From Bradyrhizobium sp. CCBAU 51765 (GTDB lineage Bacteria > Pseudomonadota > Alphaproteobacteria > Rhizobiales > Xanthobacteraceae), in NCBI RefSeq assembly GCF_015291725.1, contig NZ_CP030038.1:6747001-6811000 (forward strand): a stretch of 64,000 nt of DNA, given 5' to 3'. Shown one piece after another: positions 8,853 to 17,463 of the stretch. The position numbers and the translations under genes were made by a program. The first letter of the stretch is position 1, and each line of letters starts with the position of its first letter. Below the pieces are notes generated by a model. The model ran no database searches. It saw nothing but the letters and a program-made list of their open reading frames with translations, and was not told the origin of the DNA.

Positions 8853-11108
8853 TCACCTGCGTGCCCCGCGCTCCGTTCCGGCAAAAGGATACCCTGGATA
8901 GCCGCTAAAAGCGGAACCTAACAAGGACTTGCAGAACGCAGGCGTGAGCTTGCCGCGGTGGATCACGACGTCTTCGTGACCCGTTGCAGCTCGAGCGTTC
9001 TGCCAGAGGCGATTGTAGCCGCGCTGTTCGTTGGATTTCACGTGGCAAGCGGCGAATTCGGCGTCATCCAATGTCGTTAACTGCCACGCATAGACCGGCC
9101 GCTTCGTATGGATGTGCACCCACATCGGATTCACCGTACCATTGCGCAGTGGCGTAGGCTGCAGCTTGAGCTCGAACAGCGTTCCCGGCTCACCCTTCAG
9201 CGCGCGCGGTGACTCCAAGGGAGCCAACTCCTCGGCCGCCTGCAACCGTTCGAGGTACTTCTGCGAGGGAAACGCATAGGTCTTCATGCAATCGATCTCG
9301 ATCGAAGCCTTTTGCGCCTTCGCAGTACGTGCCTGCCCCTTAACCTCCGACAACATCGCCTTGAGGCGGACTATTTTTTTTTGCACTTCGGGCACTTGGA
9401 TAGGCGTGAGCAGGCCGCGTCGGCGAGGTTCGTCCAGCGCCTTTACACAGGCCTCAATCTCCGCGGATTGGCTCTGCAGCCGCTCAACCACGGTGTCCAC
9501 GACGTGCTCGGCATCTTCGGGCTTCATGTGGCGCGCTTGCGAAACGGCTCTTTGCTCACTGGGCAGATCGAATTGCAAGAGTTCGTCCAATCGCACGAGC
9601 AGGCGCGTCAGTGTCTCCTTCGATGGCGGGGCCTGCCATATTGCCAAGTGTTCCCTCGCGGACGATGACATCCTCGTATGCGCCTCTTCCGCGCTCGCGA
9701 GTTTCTTCGTGCCCAGATCCGAGAGCACAATAACCTTGGTGGTTCGCGCCGTGTCGGCTTCGGGCCTAGCGAGGTGCGGCTCGGGCTGCCCGGCTGCCGA
9801 GCTCCCCGCACCTCCGGCCTGCCTCCGCTTGCCCTTCCCTTTCCTTCGCGCTGGACTGCCTTCGGCCGCCGGGTCGTTGCCGGCAGGGTCGGCCGGTAAC
9901 GCAAGGCCAGCCTCCGTTGGCGGTGCAATGATGGCTGCTGTCTTCGGCTGCACTGCTAGCAGGCGCATGACCTCATGGGCCGTGACCCACGATCCTTCCA
10001 CGATCTGATCCAACAGATCCAACGGAAGCTCGGGACTTGCTCCCTTATTCCTTAGCTCGGAAACCATGTTGGGCAACGCCGACGCAAATTCCGATAGCCG
10101 CTCCATGACCCCTTCCAGAACGGCGCAGTGCTCTGCGTCCAGGGCTTGTCCTTTGCTGTTCAGAACAGCGTCGCCCGTTGAGAGGAATGCCGGAACAACA
10201 TCGCCCATGAAGGTTCCGAGTAGACGCGCCCGACCGTTCTCACCCAAGAGGATTTGCCTGACGGCCGGGTCGAGCGTGTTCGCGTGCGACTCAATCATGA
10301 CCCGCGCCAGAAGGACTTGCGATTGCAGATGCACGCACCTCGTATTCAGTGCCCAGCCGGTATGCAGCCGTAGTGTCGCCTGTTCGGCCTGTCGCCTTTC
10401 GGCCGTTGCACTTGGCAAGCTGGCAGTGGCTGCGCAGACGGACTGCATCCGCTCAGAGCGCAATGCCTTCCTTTCCCACCACTCCGTGCAGGCCAAATAG
10501 TGTTTCGCCACACCGGAAGCCGCTCGGATCAGCTGGTCGGGCGGAGCATTAGATTGGCGCATCCGCTCGAGTATCCTTCCCGCATTCTCCCTACTCTTCT
10601 CCAAGGCGTAGATAGTCGGTTCGGCCAGCGCGTTGCACTCGTTCCCTGCATCCAGAGTCCGGTCACGAATTCGGCAAGCCTGCTCTTCGGACAGAATGCT
10701 GCGCGCCACATCTGGAGACAGGCTCGCGTAGTAGTCCAGAACTGCTGCGCCTGCTTTGACAACCTGATCGATCAGCTCTTGCGCCTCAGACGCGCTCTGA
10801 GCGCCCATGGCAGCACTGTGGCAAGCATCAAGTTCCTCAAGCAGGCCGTCCATATTTTGTTTCGCTGCCTTGATCCCCTCCTCGCTTGAGGAAATGGGGA
10901 CTGCCACACCCGAAGCTGAGGGCAGGCTCGCGAGCGTCGCCATTCTATCTTCAGACGCTAAGCGCATCCGTTCCACGACGGAGTTGAAAACTCGGTCGCC
11001 TTCCGCAGGGACAAAATTTGGCTCCAAATGCGCACTGCTCGATACCGACGCGGTGTCGGCTCCCGCAGCCCCAACGTGCGGTTCGCCAGGTCGGCCAATG
11101 CCCGTCAT
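8853..11108 (-). CDS. Large helical protein, candidate type III effector
   Basis: A 751-residue protein without an enzyme motif that I recognise. The N-terminal 50 residues are rich in Ser, Ala and Gly, as in type III secretion signals. Residues 60-385 and 455-600 look almost wholly alpha-helical. A linker near residues 410-445 is Pro/Ala/Gly-rich with a basic KGKGKRR patch. The C-terminal 130 residues form a distinct block (FELKLQPTPLRNGTVNPMW, HIHTKRPVYAWQL, CHVKSNEQRGYN). There is no signal peptide or membrane segment. A GGAG precedes the ATG at 11108, and a degenerate tts-box-like sequence lies 50 bp upstream. The architecture recalls the XopP/RipH (HLK) effectors of plant pathogens, but this comes from memory, not a search. 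Effector status is inferred; a cytosolic island protein remains possible. Confidence 0.6.
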   Translation of the reverse strand: MTGIGRPGEPHVGAAGADTASVSSSAHLEPNFVPAEGDRVFNSVVERMRLASEDRMATLASLPSASGVAVPISSSEEGIKAAKQNMDGLLEELDACHSAAMGAQSASEAQELIDQVVKAGAAVLDYYASLSPDVARSILSEEQACRIRDRTLDAGNECNALAEPTIYALEKSRENAGRILERMRQSNAPPDQLIRAASGVAKHYLACTEWWERKALRSERMQSVCAATASLPSATAERRQAEQATLRLHTGWALNTRCVHLQSQVLLARVMIESHANTLDPAVRQILLGENGRARLLGTFMGDVVPAFLSTGDAVLNSKGQALDAEHCAVLEGVMERLSEFASALPNMVSELRNKGASPELPLDLLDQIVEGSWVTAHEVMRLLAVQPKTAAIIAPPTEAGLALPADPAGNDPAAEGSPARRKGKGKRRQAGGAGSSAAGQPEPHLARPEADTARTTKVIVLSDLGTKKLASAEEAHTRMSSSAREHLAIWQAPPSKETLTRLLVRLDELLQFDLPSEQRAVSQARHMKPEDAEHVVDTVVERLQSQSAEIEACVKALDEPRRRGLLTPIQVPEVQKKIVRLKAMLSEVKGQARTAKAQKASIEIDCMKTYAFPSQKYLERLQAAEELAPLESPRALKGEPGTLFELKLQPTPLRNGTVNPMWVHIHTKRPVYAWQLTTLDDAEFAACHVKSNEQRGYNRLWQNARAATGHEDVVIHRGKLTPAFCKSLLGSAFSGYPGYPFAGTERGARR

Positions 11109-11157
11109 GTTCCATCTCCAATACGGTCAACAATGCGCAGCGTCCCTGGATAGGCCG

Positions 11158-11178
11158 CCTGGCTGACGGCTGGCTGAC
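11158..11178 (-). promoter_or_regulatory. Degenerate tts-box-like sequence
   Basis: On the minus strand GTCAGCCAGCCGTCAGCC aligns with the TtsI-binding box (GTCAGCTTnTCGAAAGCT): the first six bases, the central CG and an AGC match, about 11 of 17 informative positions. It lies 50-70 bp before the start codon, similar to the spacing of the clear box before nopM. It may be a weak or decayed site or chance. Confidence 0.25.
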
Positions 11179-12109
11179 GAAGGATGCTCTCCGAATGCAC
11201 AACCCCGCCGTCCGAGTTCCAATTTCATGGAAGCTGTTGTGGTGCTGAGACAGCAATAGGGCATGCCCATAAGGTGCGGGATAGTCGATTGTAGCGCCGG
11301 TCCGCATTCCGCCGCCTCGCCGTGACCAGTATGGAAATGTGCGCTGCCAGAAATAGCCCTGCCAAAGTCCTTCCCGAATACCGAAAGCCGTCGAGCATGG
11401 CGAACCGCAGGGTCGATTCAGGCTTTCGGCAGCAGCAAAGCTCTTATTAACCGGGAGGAGATGCTATTGGTCGACCAAAGAGTCTCGGATCCAACTATGC
11501 GTAGATCTGGCTCGATGTGGAACGTTCCGTCAACTCGACCTCTTCTTCTCGCGTTCGAGTGAGCAGAACCTACGCTGCGCAAGTCCTTTTCAGAATAGGA
11601 CCTCGCCGAGGATGCTGCCCAGTTAAGCGCACTTAGAATAAAAATAGCGCAGTGAGCGTGCCAAGCACACCGAGCGCCAATCTGATATCGGCGAACTACC
11701 GTTCGCCCGTCTCGAAACAGCAGAAAGCGTGAGAATCGGTTCCACCACCAAGATTGCTCCGACCGATATCGCGACTATTATGCAGATATTTCGAGATGCA
11801 TGTATCCCAGTGCATGTCCGAAGACGAGAAGGATACCGCCGAAGGGCATTAGCAGAAACATCGGCAAGAGCGTTGTCAGGTCCCCGCCGGCCTTTCCAAA
11901 CTGCTTTGAGGCAAACAACCTTGCGATTATCGAAAGCGCTACTAAGAAATGGCGTCCACCGCTCAATCTTCAATGCTGAACTCAGCGCCTGACGTATCGA
12001 AAGCGCTGTCAAGGTGGTTTCCAATCAATGGGCAGCATCTCCTGACTGCCTTGGACGGCTTGAGCGTCGATCTACAGGATGCATGCACATGATTTGAGGC
12101 TGGCGGCAT
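11179..12109. other. Stretch without a recognised gene
   Basis: No frame in this interval combines a plausible start, ribosome binding site and known domain. The short frames near 11720-12000 on both strands overlap each other and look random. Confidence 0.4.
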
Positions 12110-12500
12110 GGGCCTGAACACGACCTCGGTCCGGATCAAGGTGATGTGAAACCGGAGGTGACGCGGCGGCTCTTCAATATCGTTCAGGAGATCGGCGCGA
12201 AGACGATCCATTATTTCTATGACTTCGGTGACAGCTGAGACCAAGTGATCAAACTCGAAAAATAGTTCGACACCACGACGATAGAGGGACTTCCCTCCCC
12301 CTCAAGGACATCGGCGGAGCCCGGCTATGCCGAATACCTCGACGCCAGCGGCGACCCTACTCATCTGGAATATGAAAATATGCGCCTCTGGGGCACGCAC
12401 AGTTCGATCCCAACCTCGTCGCCCCGAGAATGCTCGAGGCCGGCGCCAGCGCATTGTCCAAAATTTGGAAGCCGCGGCGTCGCGGCACGCGGCTCAAATA
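12110..12500 (+). pseudogene. pRiA4b Orf3-like protein, decayed
   Basis: A reading frame near 12145-12270 gives KPEVTRRL, then YDFGDS-stop-DQVIKLEK-stop-FD. In intact members both interruptions are tryptophan codons (YDFGDSWDHVIKLEKWFD), so TGG has become TGA and TAG. After a frameshift the C-terminal part continues as GGARGYAEYLDASGDPTHLE with a final KIWKPRRR before the stop at about 12500. Together these match the pRiA4b Orf3-like family, often carried on mobile DNA. Two nonsense changes, an internal deletion and frameshifts make it non-functional. Confidence 0.65.
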
Positions 12501-12992
12501 GATGTCAAGCGTCAATCATCAAAAGGGCCGCAGAGCTACGCTTACAATCCGCTTACCGGTCTGGCAAGCCAAGTCGGCAATGAAGAGGCGAGGAACTTCA
12601 GCTCGTTCACTTCAGCCGGAGTGAGTTTCTGGCTGACGGAGCGCAGCGTTTGTCTTGCCGCTTTGGGACCAACCCAGGCAAGCGCGCGCACGCTCGACGG
12701 CTTGCGAGGGATAGCTGCCAACCGGGCGCATGCTTGAGCTCCAACATCTGCTTGCCGATGTAAAGCTTACGAGAAGGACCGGACGTTAGATATAATCTAG
12801 CATCCCAACGGAGCAATCGCGGTTGCTGCCACAGAGCAGATAACAGCAGACCTCCTCAACTTCCCGAGGTCCTCACTTAACGAGTAACGCACATTTGCTC
12901 TGTATAAAGTCCAACATCAGCAGAACAGGCAGCCGCAATAGTGTGGCCGGCAAGCCAGAGGAATGCAGTTCAGAACTGTCGAAGAGCTCAAG
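12501..12992. other. Stretch downstream of the rtx operon without a recognised gene
   Basis: This lies between the decayed Orf3-like gene and the end of rtxG. Short frames on both strands have no recognisable domain. No clear rho-independent terminator for the rtx operon is seen. Confidence 0.35.
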
Positions 12993-14330
12993 CTAAATGA
13001 TCTCGAAGTATCTCCGACGTTCAAAGTCGGTGACCCGATGTTGAACGGCTTCCCACTCCCAACGGCGCGAGCAAGAAAACGCTTCAACAAACCTTTCTCC
13101 GAAGACATCACTTGCCGCCGCAGATTCTGCAAACCGAGAAGTTGCCTCTGATAGGCTTTGAGGCAGTCTCGCGGACGGCCGACACATTTCCGCGCTTGCA
13201 TCACCGACGATCGAGGCCGGCAGTGCCGGACCTGTCTCGACACCCAATATTCCCGAACCAATCGCACTTGCGAGCGCGAGATATGGGTTCAGGTCTGCGC
13301 CAGGTAGCCTATACTCCAGGCGATGGGCAGATGGCTCTCCCGGAATGGCGCGAACTGCGCAGGAGCGGTTGTCAACTCCCCAGCTTGGACAGATTGGTGC
13401 CCAGCAGCCAGGTACCAATCTCTTGTAGCTGTTGAAGTTCGGCGCAGCGAGCACACAGAACTCATTCATGTATTCTAGTTGTCCGGAGATGAATTGCCTC
13501 ATAAGCGTCGAGACGTTGCCGAACGCATCACTGTCGTAAAACGCATTCTGACCATCCGAGGACATCGAGATGTGAATATGCCCGGACTGGCCGGGCCATT
13601 CCTCGGAAACCTTGGCCATAAATGTAGCCATCATGCCTCGCGTTTGCGCCCAGGCCTTTATCATCGACTTGAATATGGTTGCTCGATCGGCAGCTTCCAG
13701 CGCATCACAATGACGAAGTGACGCTTCGACCACGCCGGGTCCCGTTTCAAAGTGCAGTCCGCTGAGAGGTATTCTAGCCTTCTCACAAAGCGCCAAGATC
13801 TCATCAAACAGCTCATGTTGCGCGACAGAGCGCGCAATCGAGTAGCCGAACGGGCCGCGAGTTAAAGGAGCCCACTCGCCGAACGGCTTTTCTTCAATCG
13901 TGTCTGCGCTCTCCTTAAACAGCATGAATTCAAACTCGAACCCGGCAGTGCAGTCGTATCCGTGTTCAGCAGCCCTTCGCAGGACCTTACGCAGAATACC
14001 GCGCGGGCAGATGTCCTCATGTGCGCCCGTGAACTCCGCGAGGTAGAGATATTGATCGCCAAGATGAGACACCGAACGGCCGGTGCCTGACAGAATACGA
14101 AGGTCAGCATCTCCGAACGCTGATAGCGGCTTTTGCGTGAAACTGGCCGGAATGACCCGGTCCGTACAATCCCACGCCAGCACCGCTTCAGAGAACTTGA
14201 TAACTTTATCTCCATCCGAGAGATCTTCACCCAAGACGTGTTTGCCTCGCAGAACGCCATCGAAGTCGCTTGCGCCGACCATCGCCACGCGGGATGGATT
14301 CCCTCCGGTCAACCTGGGATCAGTTGGCAT
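12993..14330 (-). CDS. rtxG: Glutamine synthetase-like ligase of the rhizobitoxine operon
   Basis: A 445-residue glutamine-synthetase-fold protein. Catalytic-domain blocks are visible: GFEFEFMLF (metal-binding Glu), HFETGPGVVE, GHIHISM (His), NFNSYKRLVPGCWAP, RAIPGEP and the C-terminal EYRLPGADLNPYLA. It is the last gene of the rtx operon, and its ATG shares one base with the stop of rtxF (TAATG). Members outside true GlnA join glutamate to amines, so here it may form or protect an amide or gamma-glutamyl adduct on the rhizobitoxine route. That role is inferred from family and position. The symbol follows the published order rtxACDEFG. Confidence 0.82.
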   Translation of the reverse strand: MPTDPRLTGGNPSRVAMVGASDFDGVLRGKHVLGEDLSDGDKVIKFSEAVLAWDCTDRVIPASFTQKPLSAFGDADLRILSGTGRSVSHLGDQYLYLAEFTGAHEDICPRGILRKVLRRAAEHGYDCTAGFEFEFMLFKESADTIEEKPFGEWAPLTRGPFGYSIARSVAQHELFDEILALCEKARIPLSGLHFETGPGVVEASLRHCDALEAADRATIFKSMIKAWAQTRGMMATFMAKVSEEWPGQSGHIHISMSSDGQNAFYDSDAFGNVSTLMRQFISGQLEYMNEFCVLAAPNFNSYKRLVPGCWAPICPSWGVDNRSCAVRAIPGEPSAHRLEYRLPGADLNPYLALASAIGSGILGVETGPALPASIVGDASAEMCRPSARLPQSLSEATSRFAESAAASDVFGERFVEAFSCSRRWEWEAVQHRVTDFERRRYFEII

Positions 14331-15616
14331 TAGTCGCGGTCCTGCATCACTAAATCGAACACCTGGTCCATCCGCATTGCTCGCAACTTGCGATAGTCAC
14401 TCTCAAGCTGAGTCAAGTCGCTATTCACGAGATAAACGATGCCTGGTGTTGACGCCAAGTCGATCGTGGGAACTAGCTCTTGACCAATCGGAACGAATGC
14501 AATGGCATCCGCGAAACTTGGGAGCTTGCGGATTGCTTCGAGTCCCGGGTAGCCGGCAACGACACCGCCCATATCTGAGATCAGCGAGACGCAAAGTGCG
14601 TGAGCCTGCCGCTTGTAGGGCCCGCGCAGCCTCATATATTCACCAAAGCCGTTGGGATCTGCGTAGCGCCAGGCCGTCAGGGTCATATGGTTGTGCCCCA
14701 ACGCCATTGTTCGTGCTTTTGCCGACATGGTCCCTTGAAGCCTCGCTCCGAAGTCCACCAGGACCGGTCCCCGATGATCGACGATGATCTCAGCATGAGC
14801 CGGTCCGTCGACGATCTGTAGTGCCTGCAACGCACGCCCCAAGTAGTCTGACAGTTCCTGAACGATTGGTTCGCTGCCCTCCAACAATCTCTCAAGTGAG
14901 CAGACCGATGATGCCCCCTCAATTGGAACCGTGTCATATGTCCAGGCCTCCGTAACGAAGGCTTCCCCGTCCATCGATACGGCATTGACCGTGTATTGCT
15001 GGCCATTTATTTTTTCTTGCCCAAGGGCAAAACGATTCAATGCTCCGACACGGTTCGTCTTCCCGACAATTGCGCTAAGAGCCCGCTGAATATCAGCATC
15101 TGTCGAGCAAAAGAATACATCCTCGGTACCCGTACTGTTCAGAGGCTTGATCACGATCTGATCGAACTTCGCTTCGCGCTTCCAGCTCGCGATCTCTACA
15201 GGACTGTCGGACACGATTTGTCTGATCGATCGCACGCCTGCGGAGGTGAGCGCGCAAGACAATCGCGCTTTGTCACGCCGAGCAGCGGATAGCGCGGTCC
15301 CATTTGATGGTAAGCCCAGCCGCTCCGACAAAGAATCGGCGAGTTCAACTCCGGTCTCGCAGCCCGCGATAACGAACTCCAATTCCCGGCCATGGAGAGC
15401 CTGAAGATGATATTCAACGATGTCGTCGTACCCCATGCGCTCCCTGGGGCGAATGACTTCACCATACAGATCCGCATTGAAATGCGATTGGAATATGGGC
15501 GGAATCTGTGCAGCCGACATCACATGCACCGTTCCAATTCCATAGCGCTTGAACTCTTCCGGTAGGTATCGGCCGGTAGAGTAGGCGTCTACGATTACAC
15601 AATTCCGTTCTTTCAT
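14330..15616 (-). CDS. rtxF: ATP-grasp ligase of the rhizobitoxine operon
   Basis: A 428-residue protein with the ATP-grasp pattern: an N-terminal Rossmann-like part beginning with a CVIVDAYSTGRYLP motif, the ATP-binding lysine segment QIVIKPLNSTGTEDVFF, a loop (GQQYTVNAVS) and the metal-binding end AEIIVDHRGPVLVDFGARLQG. The upstream frame continues to 15859 but is only a shadow of rtxE. The true start is the ATG at 15616, which overlaps the rtxE stop by 4 bp (ATGA). ATP-grasp enzymes activate a carboxylate as acyl phosphate and couple it to an amine or thiol. With the glutamine synthetase-like protein next to it, it probably adds or removes an amino-acid group. The substrate is unknown. Confidence 0.8.
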   Translation of the reverse strand: MKERNCVIVDAYSTGRYLPEEFKRYGIGTVHVMSAAQIPPIFQSHFNADLYGEVIRPRERMGYDDIVEYHLQALHGRELEFVIAGCETGVELADSLSERLGLPSNGTALSAARRDKARLSCALTSAGVRSIRQIVSDSPVEIASWKREAKFDQIVIKPLNSTGTEDVFFCSTDADIQRALSAIVGKTNRVGALNRFALGQEKINGQQYTVNAVSMDGEAFVTEAWTYDTVPIEGASSVCSLERLLEGSEPIVQELSDYLGRALQALQIVDGPAHAEIIVDHRGPVLVDFGARLQGTMSAKARTMALGHNHMTLTAWRYADPNGFGEYMRLRGPYKRQAHALCVSLISDMGGVVAGYPGLEAIRKLPSFADAIAFVPIGQELVPTIDLASTPGIVYLVNSDLTQLESDYRKLRAMRMDQVFDLVMQDRD

Positions 15617-16635
15617 GCGGATCTCCGATACTGCAAGTAGATGTTGCCGACAGCAACAGCCGTAATGAGAACATTTCCAACGAACGTGTGTGACGAAGGC
15701 ACGATGCGAGAATCGAAGTACTGGAACAGGAAGGTGATGATAGGGGCGGTGGACAGGACCATGTTGACGGTGAAGGGCTCTACGTGCCGAATGCCCTGCT
15801 GGATCAAGAGCAAAGGAATAAGGATCGTCGACAGCCCAATTGCGGCGATCGCAAACCAATGCTGCGAGATCTCAGGCAAGATAGATGAATGATCGACTAG
15901 TCCCAGCAGCAAGAGAATCGTTCCATAAAATCGATGCGCCAGGACTTGTCGGCCGGAAAGCCCACGATCGAAGAGCAGTTTGACAAGTATATTTGTAAGG
16001 GCCAGCGATAGGCCGGCCACGATGGCCAAGACGATGCCAAAGGACGATCGAGCCCCCCACTCCACGCCTGCGTTGCCGCTGGCCGAGATCCAAATCATGT
16101 AAGTTCCGATCGTTGCGATCGTGACGCTCACGACAATATCAGCTGCTGGAGGGGCACCCTGGCGCCTGATCAGTGCATTCAACCACGCTGTTGCGGTGGG
16201 CCCCAGCGCCACCATGAAGGCGACGACGATCGCGGGTTCTGCGTATTTCAATCCGATAAATAAGCCGATCCAGCTGATTGCTGTCACGACATTGAGCGCG
16301 ACAAAGACCAGGAGCGACCATTTCGTCACCGTTGCCCCGCCTCCCCCGTGGCGAGCCAGGAGATTGAACATCAGACAAACCACAGCGAAGGACAGCAGGA
16401 GCGCGACGAACACATCCGCTTGCTGAAAATACGACGCCGCATAAACCTCGCCTGCCGCGCTCAGGACGACGTAAAGCGTTACAAAGAGAACTCCCAGAGC
16501 GAAGCGATTCGCCAATCGTCCAGTCTTCCTGTGCCCGCGAGGCGACGCACGGCCCTCGCAGGACCCGACGCGTGCGTTGGCTCCGAGGAAATGTCCTTTC
16601 GACGTGCACGGACCACGTTTGGTTCGAAATGTCAC
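15613..16635 (-). CDS. rtxE: EamA/DMT-family permease, probable rhizobitoxine exporter
   Basis: A 340-residue integral membrane protein with a 40-residue basic N-terminal tail and about ten membrane helices in two five-helix repeats, the drug/metabolite transporter (EamA) pattern. Helices include LGVLFVTLYVVLSAAGEVY and AEPAIVVAFMVALGPTATAW, and the last is LITAVAVGNIYLQY. It lies 9 bp after rtxD and overlaps rtxF by 4 bp. Such carriers often export amino-acid-like molecules, so export of rhizobitoxine or an intermediate across the inner membrane is a reasonable inference. No direct evidence for the substrate is visible. Confidence 0.82.
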   Translation of the reverse strand: MTFRTKRGPCTSKGHFLGANARVGSCEGRASPRGHRKTGRLANRFALGVLFVTLYVVLSAAGEVYAASYFQQADVFVALLLSFAVVCLMFNLLARHGGGGATVTKWSLLVFVALNVVTAISWIGLFIGLKYAEPAIVVAFMVALGPTATAWLNALIRRQGAPPAADIVVSVTIATIGTYMIWISASGNAGVEWGARSSFGIVLAIVAGLSLALTNILVKLLFDRGLSGRQVLAHRFYGTILLLLGLVDHSSILPEISQHWFAIAAIGLSTILIPLLLIQQGIRHVEPFTVNMVLSTAPIITFLFQYFDSRIVPSSHTFVGNVLITAVAVGNIYLQYRRSA

Positions 16636-16644
16636 AATCCGCCT

Positions 16645-17463
16645 CTAGTTCTTTTTCGTTCGGTAGTATCCAACACACGCCTCTCCAAATGCCTTGAACA
16701 GTTGCTTGCTGAGGAGATCGGTTGAGACGTGCCATTCGGGGTGCCATTGCACACCGATTTGCAGGGTCGGGGCGCCAATCACCGAAGCCGCCTCGACTAA
16801 GCCGTCAGCCGCCCACGCCTCCCGCCTCAGCGCCGGCGCAAGCGCCTCGATGCCTTGATTGTGCAGCGAGTTGACTTGCGCTTCGATCGCCCGCGCGATA
16901 GGAAAGAGCGCGCCATCGGAACATATGCTGACGCTGTGCGCGGCGTCGTACTGACGGTCTCTTGAACGATCTGGCTTCTCGGCATGCATCGCGCCACTTT
17001 CCGGCCTCCACTCCGCAAGCGATGAGCGAAGCGTGCCGCCGAAATAGACGTTGAGTTCCTGAAGCCCACGGCAGATGCCCAGAATTGGCATTCCGAGCGC
17101 GATGGCGCTCTCTATAGTTACGGCAGAGAGCCTGTCCCGCGGACGGTCAAGGATCCCAACCTCAACGTCTTGCCGGTCGTCCTCCGCCAAGGACGCAGGC
17201 GCTCTCAGGACGGCGGGGTCGATGTTCGATTCATCACCTGTCAACACCAAGCCGTCGAGCCGGCGCATGATCGCCGGGGCGACCTCCTCCCTCGCATCTT
17301 CGGCGTCCACCGTCGGCAATATGACGCAAGCCACTCCCGCATGACGATGAAGTGCCTGCAAGTACTTGCGCCGCAACCAGTCGCGATGCACACCATCGAC
17401 CAGAAGACGGTTCGAAGTGACGCCGACCACGGCTCGGGTGCTCTCCGGCCCTAGCAACGTCAC
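16645..17463 (-). CDS. rtxD: Class I glutamine amidotransferase / gamma-glutamyl hydrolase
   Basis: A 272-residue PuuD-like class I amidotransferase. The nucleophile Cys131 sits in GICRGLQELN, and His241 and Glu243 lie in the GVQWHPEWH motif, completing the catalytic triad. It starts with GTG at 17463, overlapping the rtxC stop as GTGA. PuuD-type enzymes hydrolyse gamma-glutamyl amides. Together with the glutamine synthetase-like RtxG, this suggests a gamma-glutamyl protect-and-release logic during rhizobitoxine synthesis. That is an inference from paired chemistry within one operon and has not been shown by the sequence itself. Confidence 0.83.
   Translation of the reverse strand: MTLLGPESTRAVVGVTSNRLLVDGVHRDWLRRKYLQALHRHAGVACVILPTVDAEDAREEVAPAIMRRLDGLVLTGDESNIDPAVLRAPASLAEDDRQDVEVGILDRPRDRLSAVTIESAIALGMPILGICRGLQELNVYFGGTLRSSLAEWRPESGAMHAEKPDRSRDRQYDAAHSVSICSDGALFPIARAIEAQVNSLHNQGIEALAPALRREAWAADGLVEAASVIGAPTLQIGVQWHPEWHVSTDLLSKQLFKAFGEACVGYYRTKKN

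Noticed and set aside
9286..10008. A 240-codon plus-strand frame
   Set aside because: Antisense to the 751-residue candidate effector. Composition is that of an opposite-strand shadow.
11381..11435. CCGAAAGCC elements as a tts box for the 751-residue gene
   Set aside because: They match only the right half of the box and lie too far (about 300 bp) from the start.
14083..14787. A 234-codon plus-strand frame
   Set aside because: Antisense across the rtxF/rtxG junction, no domain.
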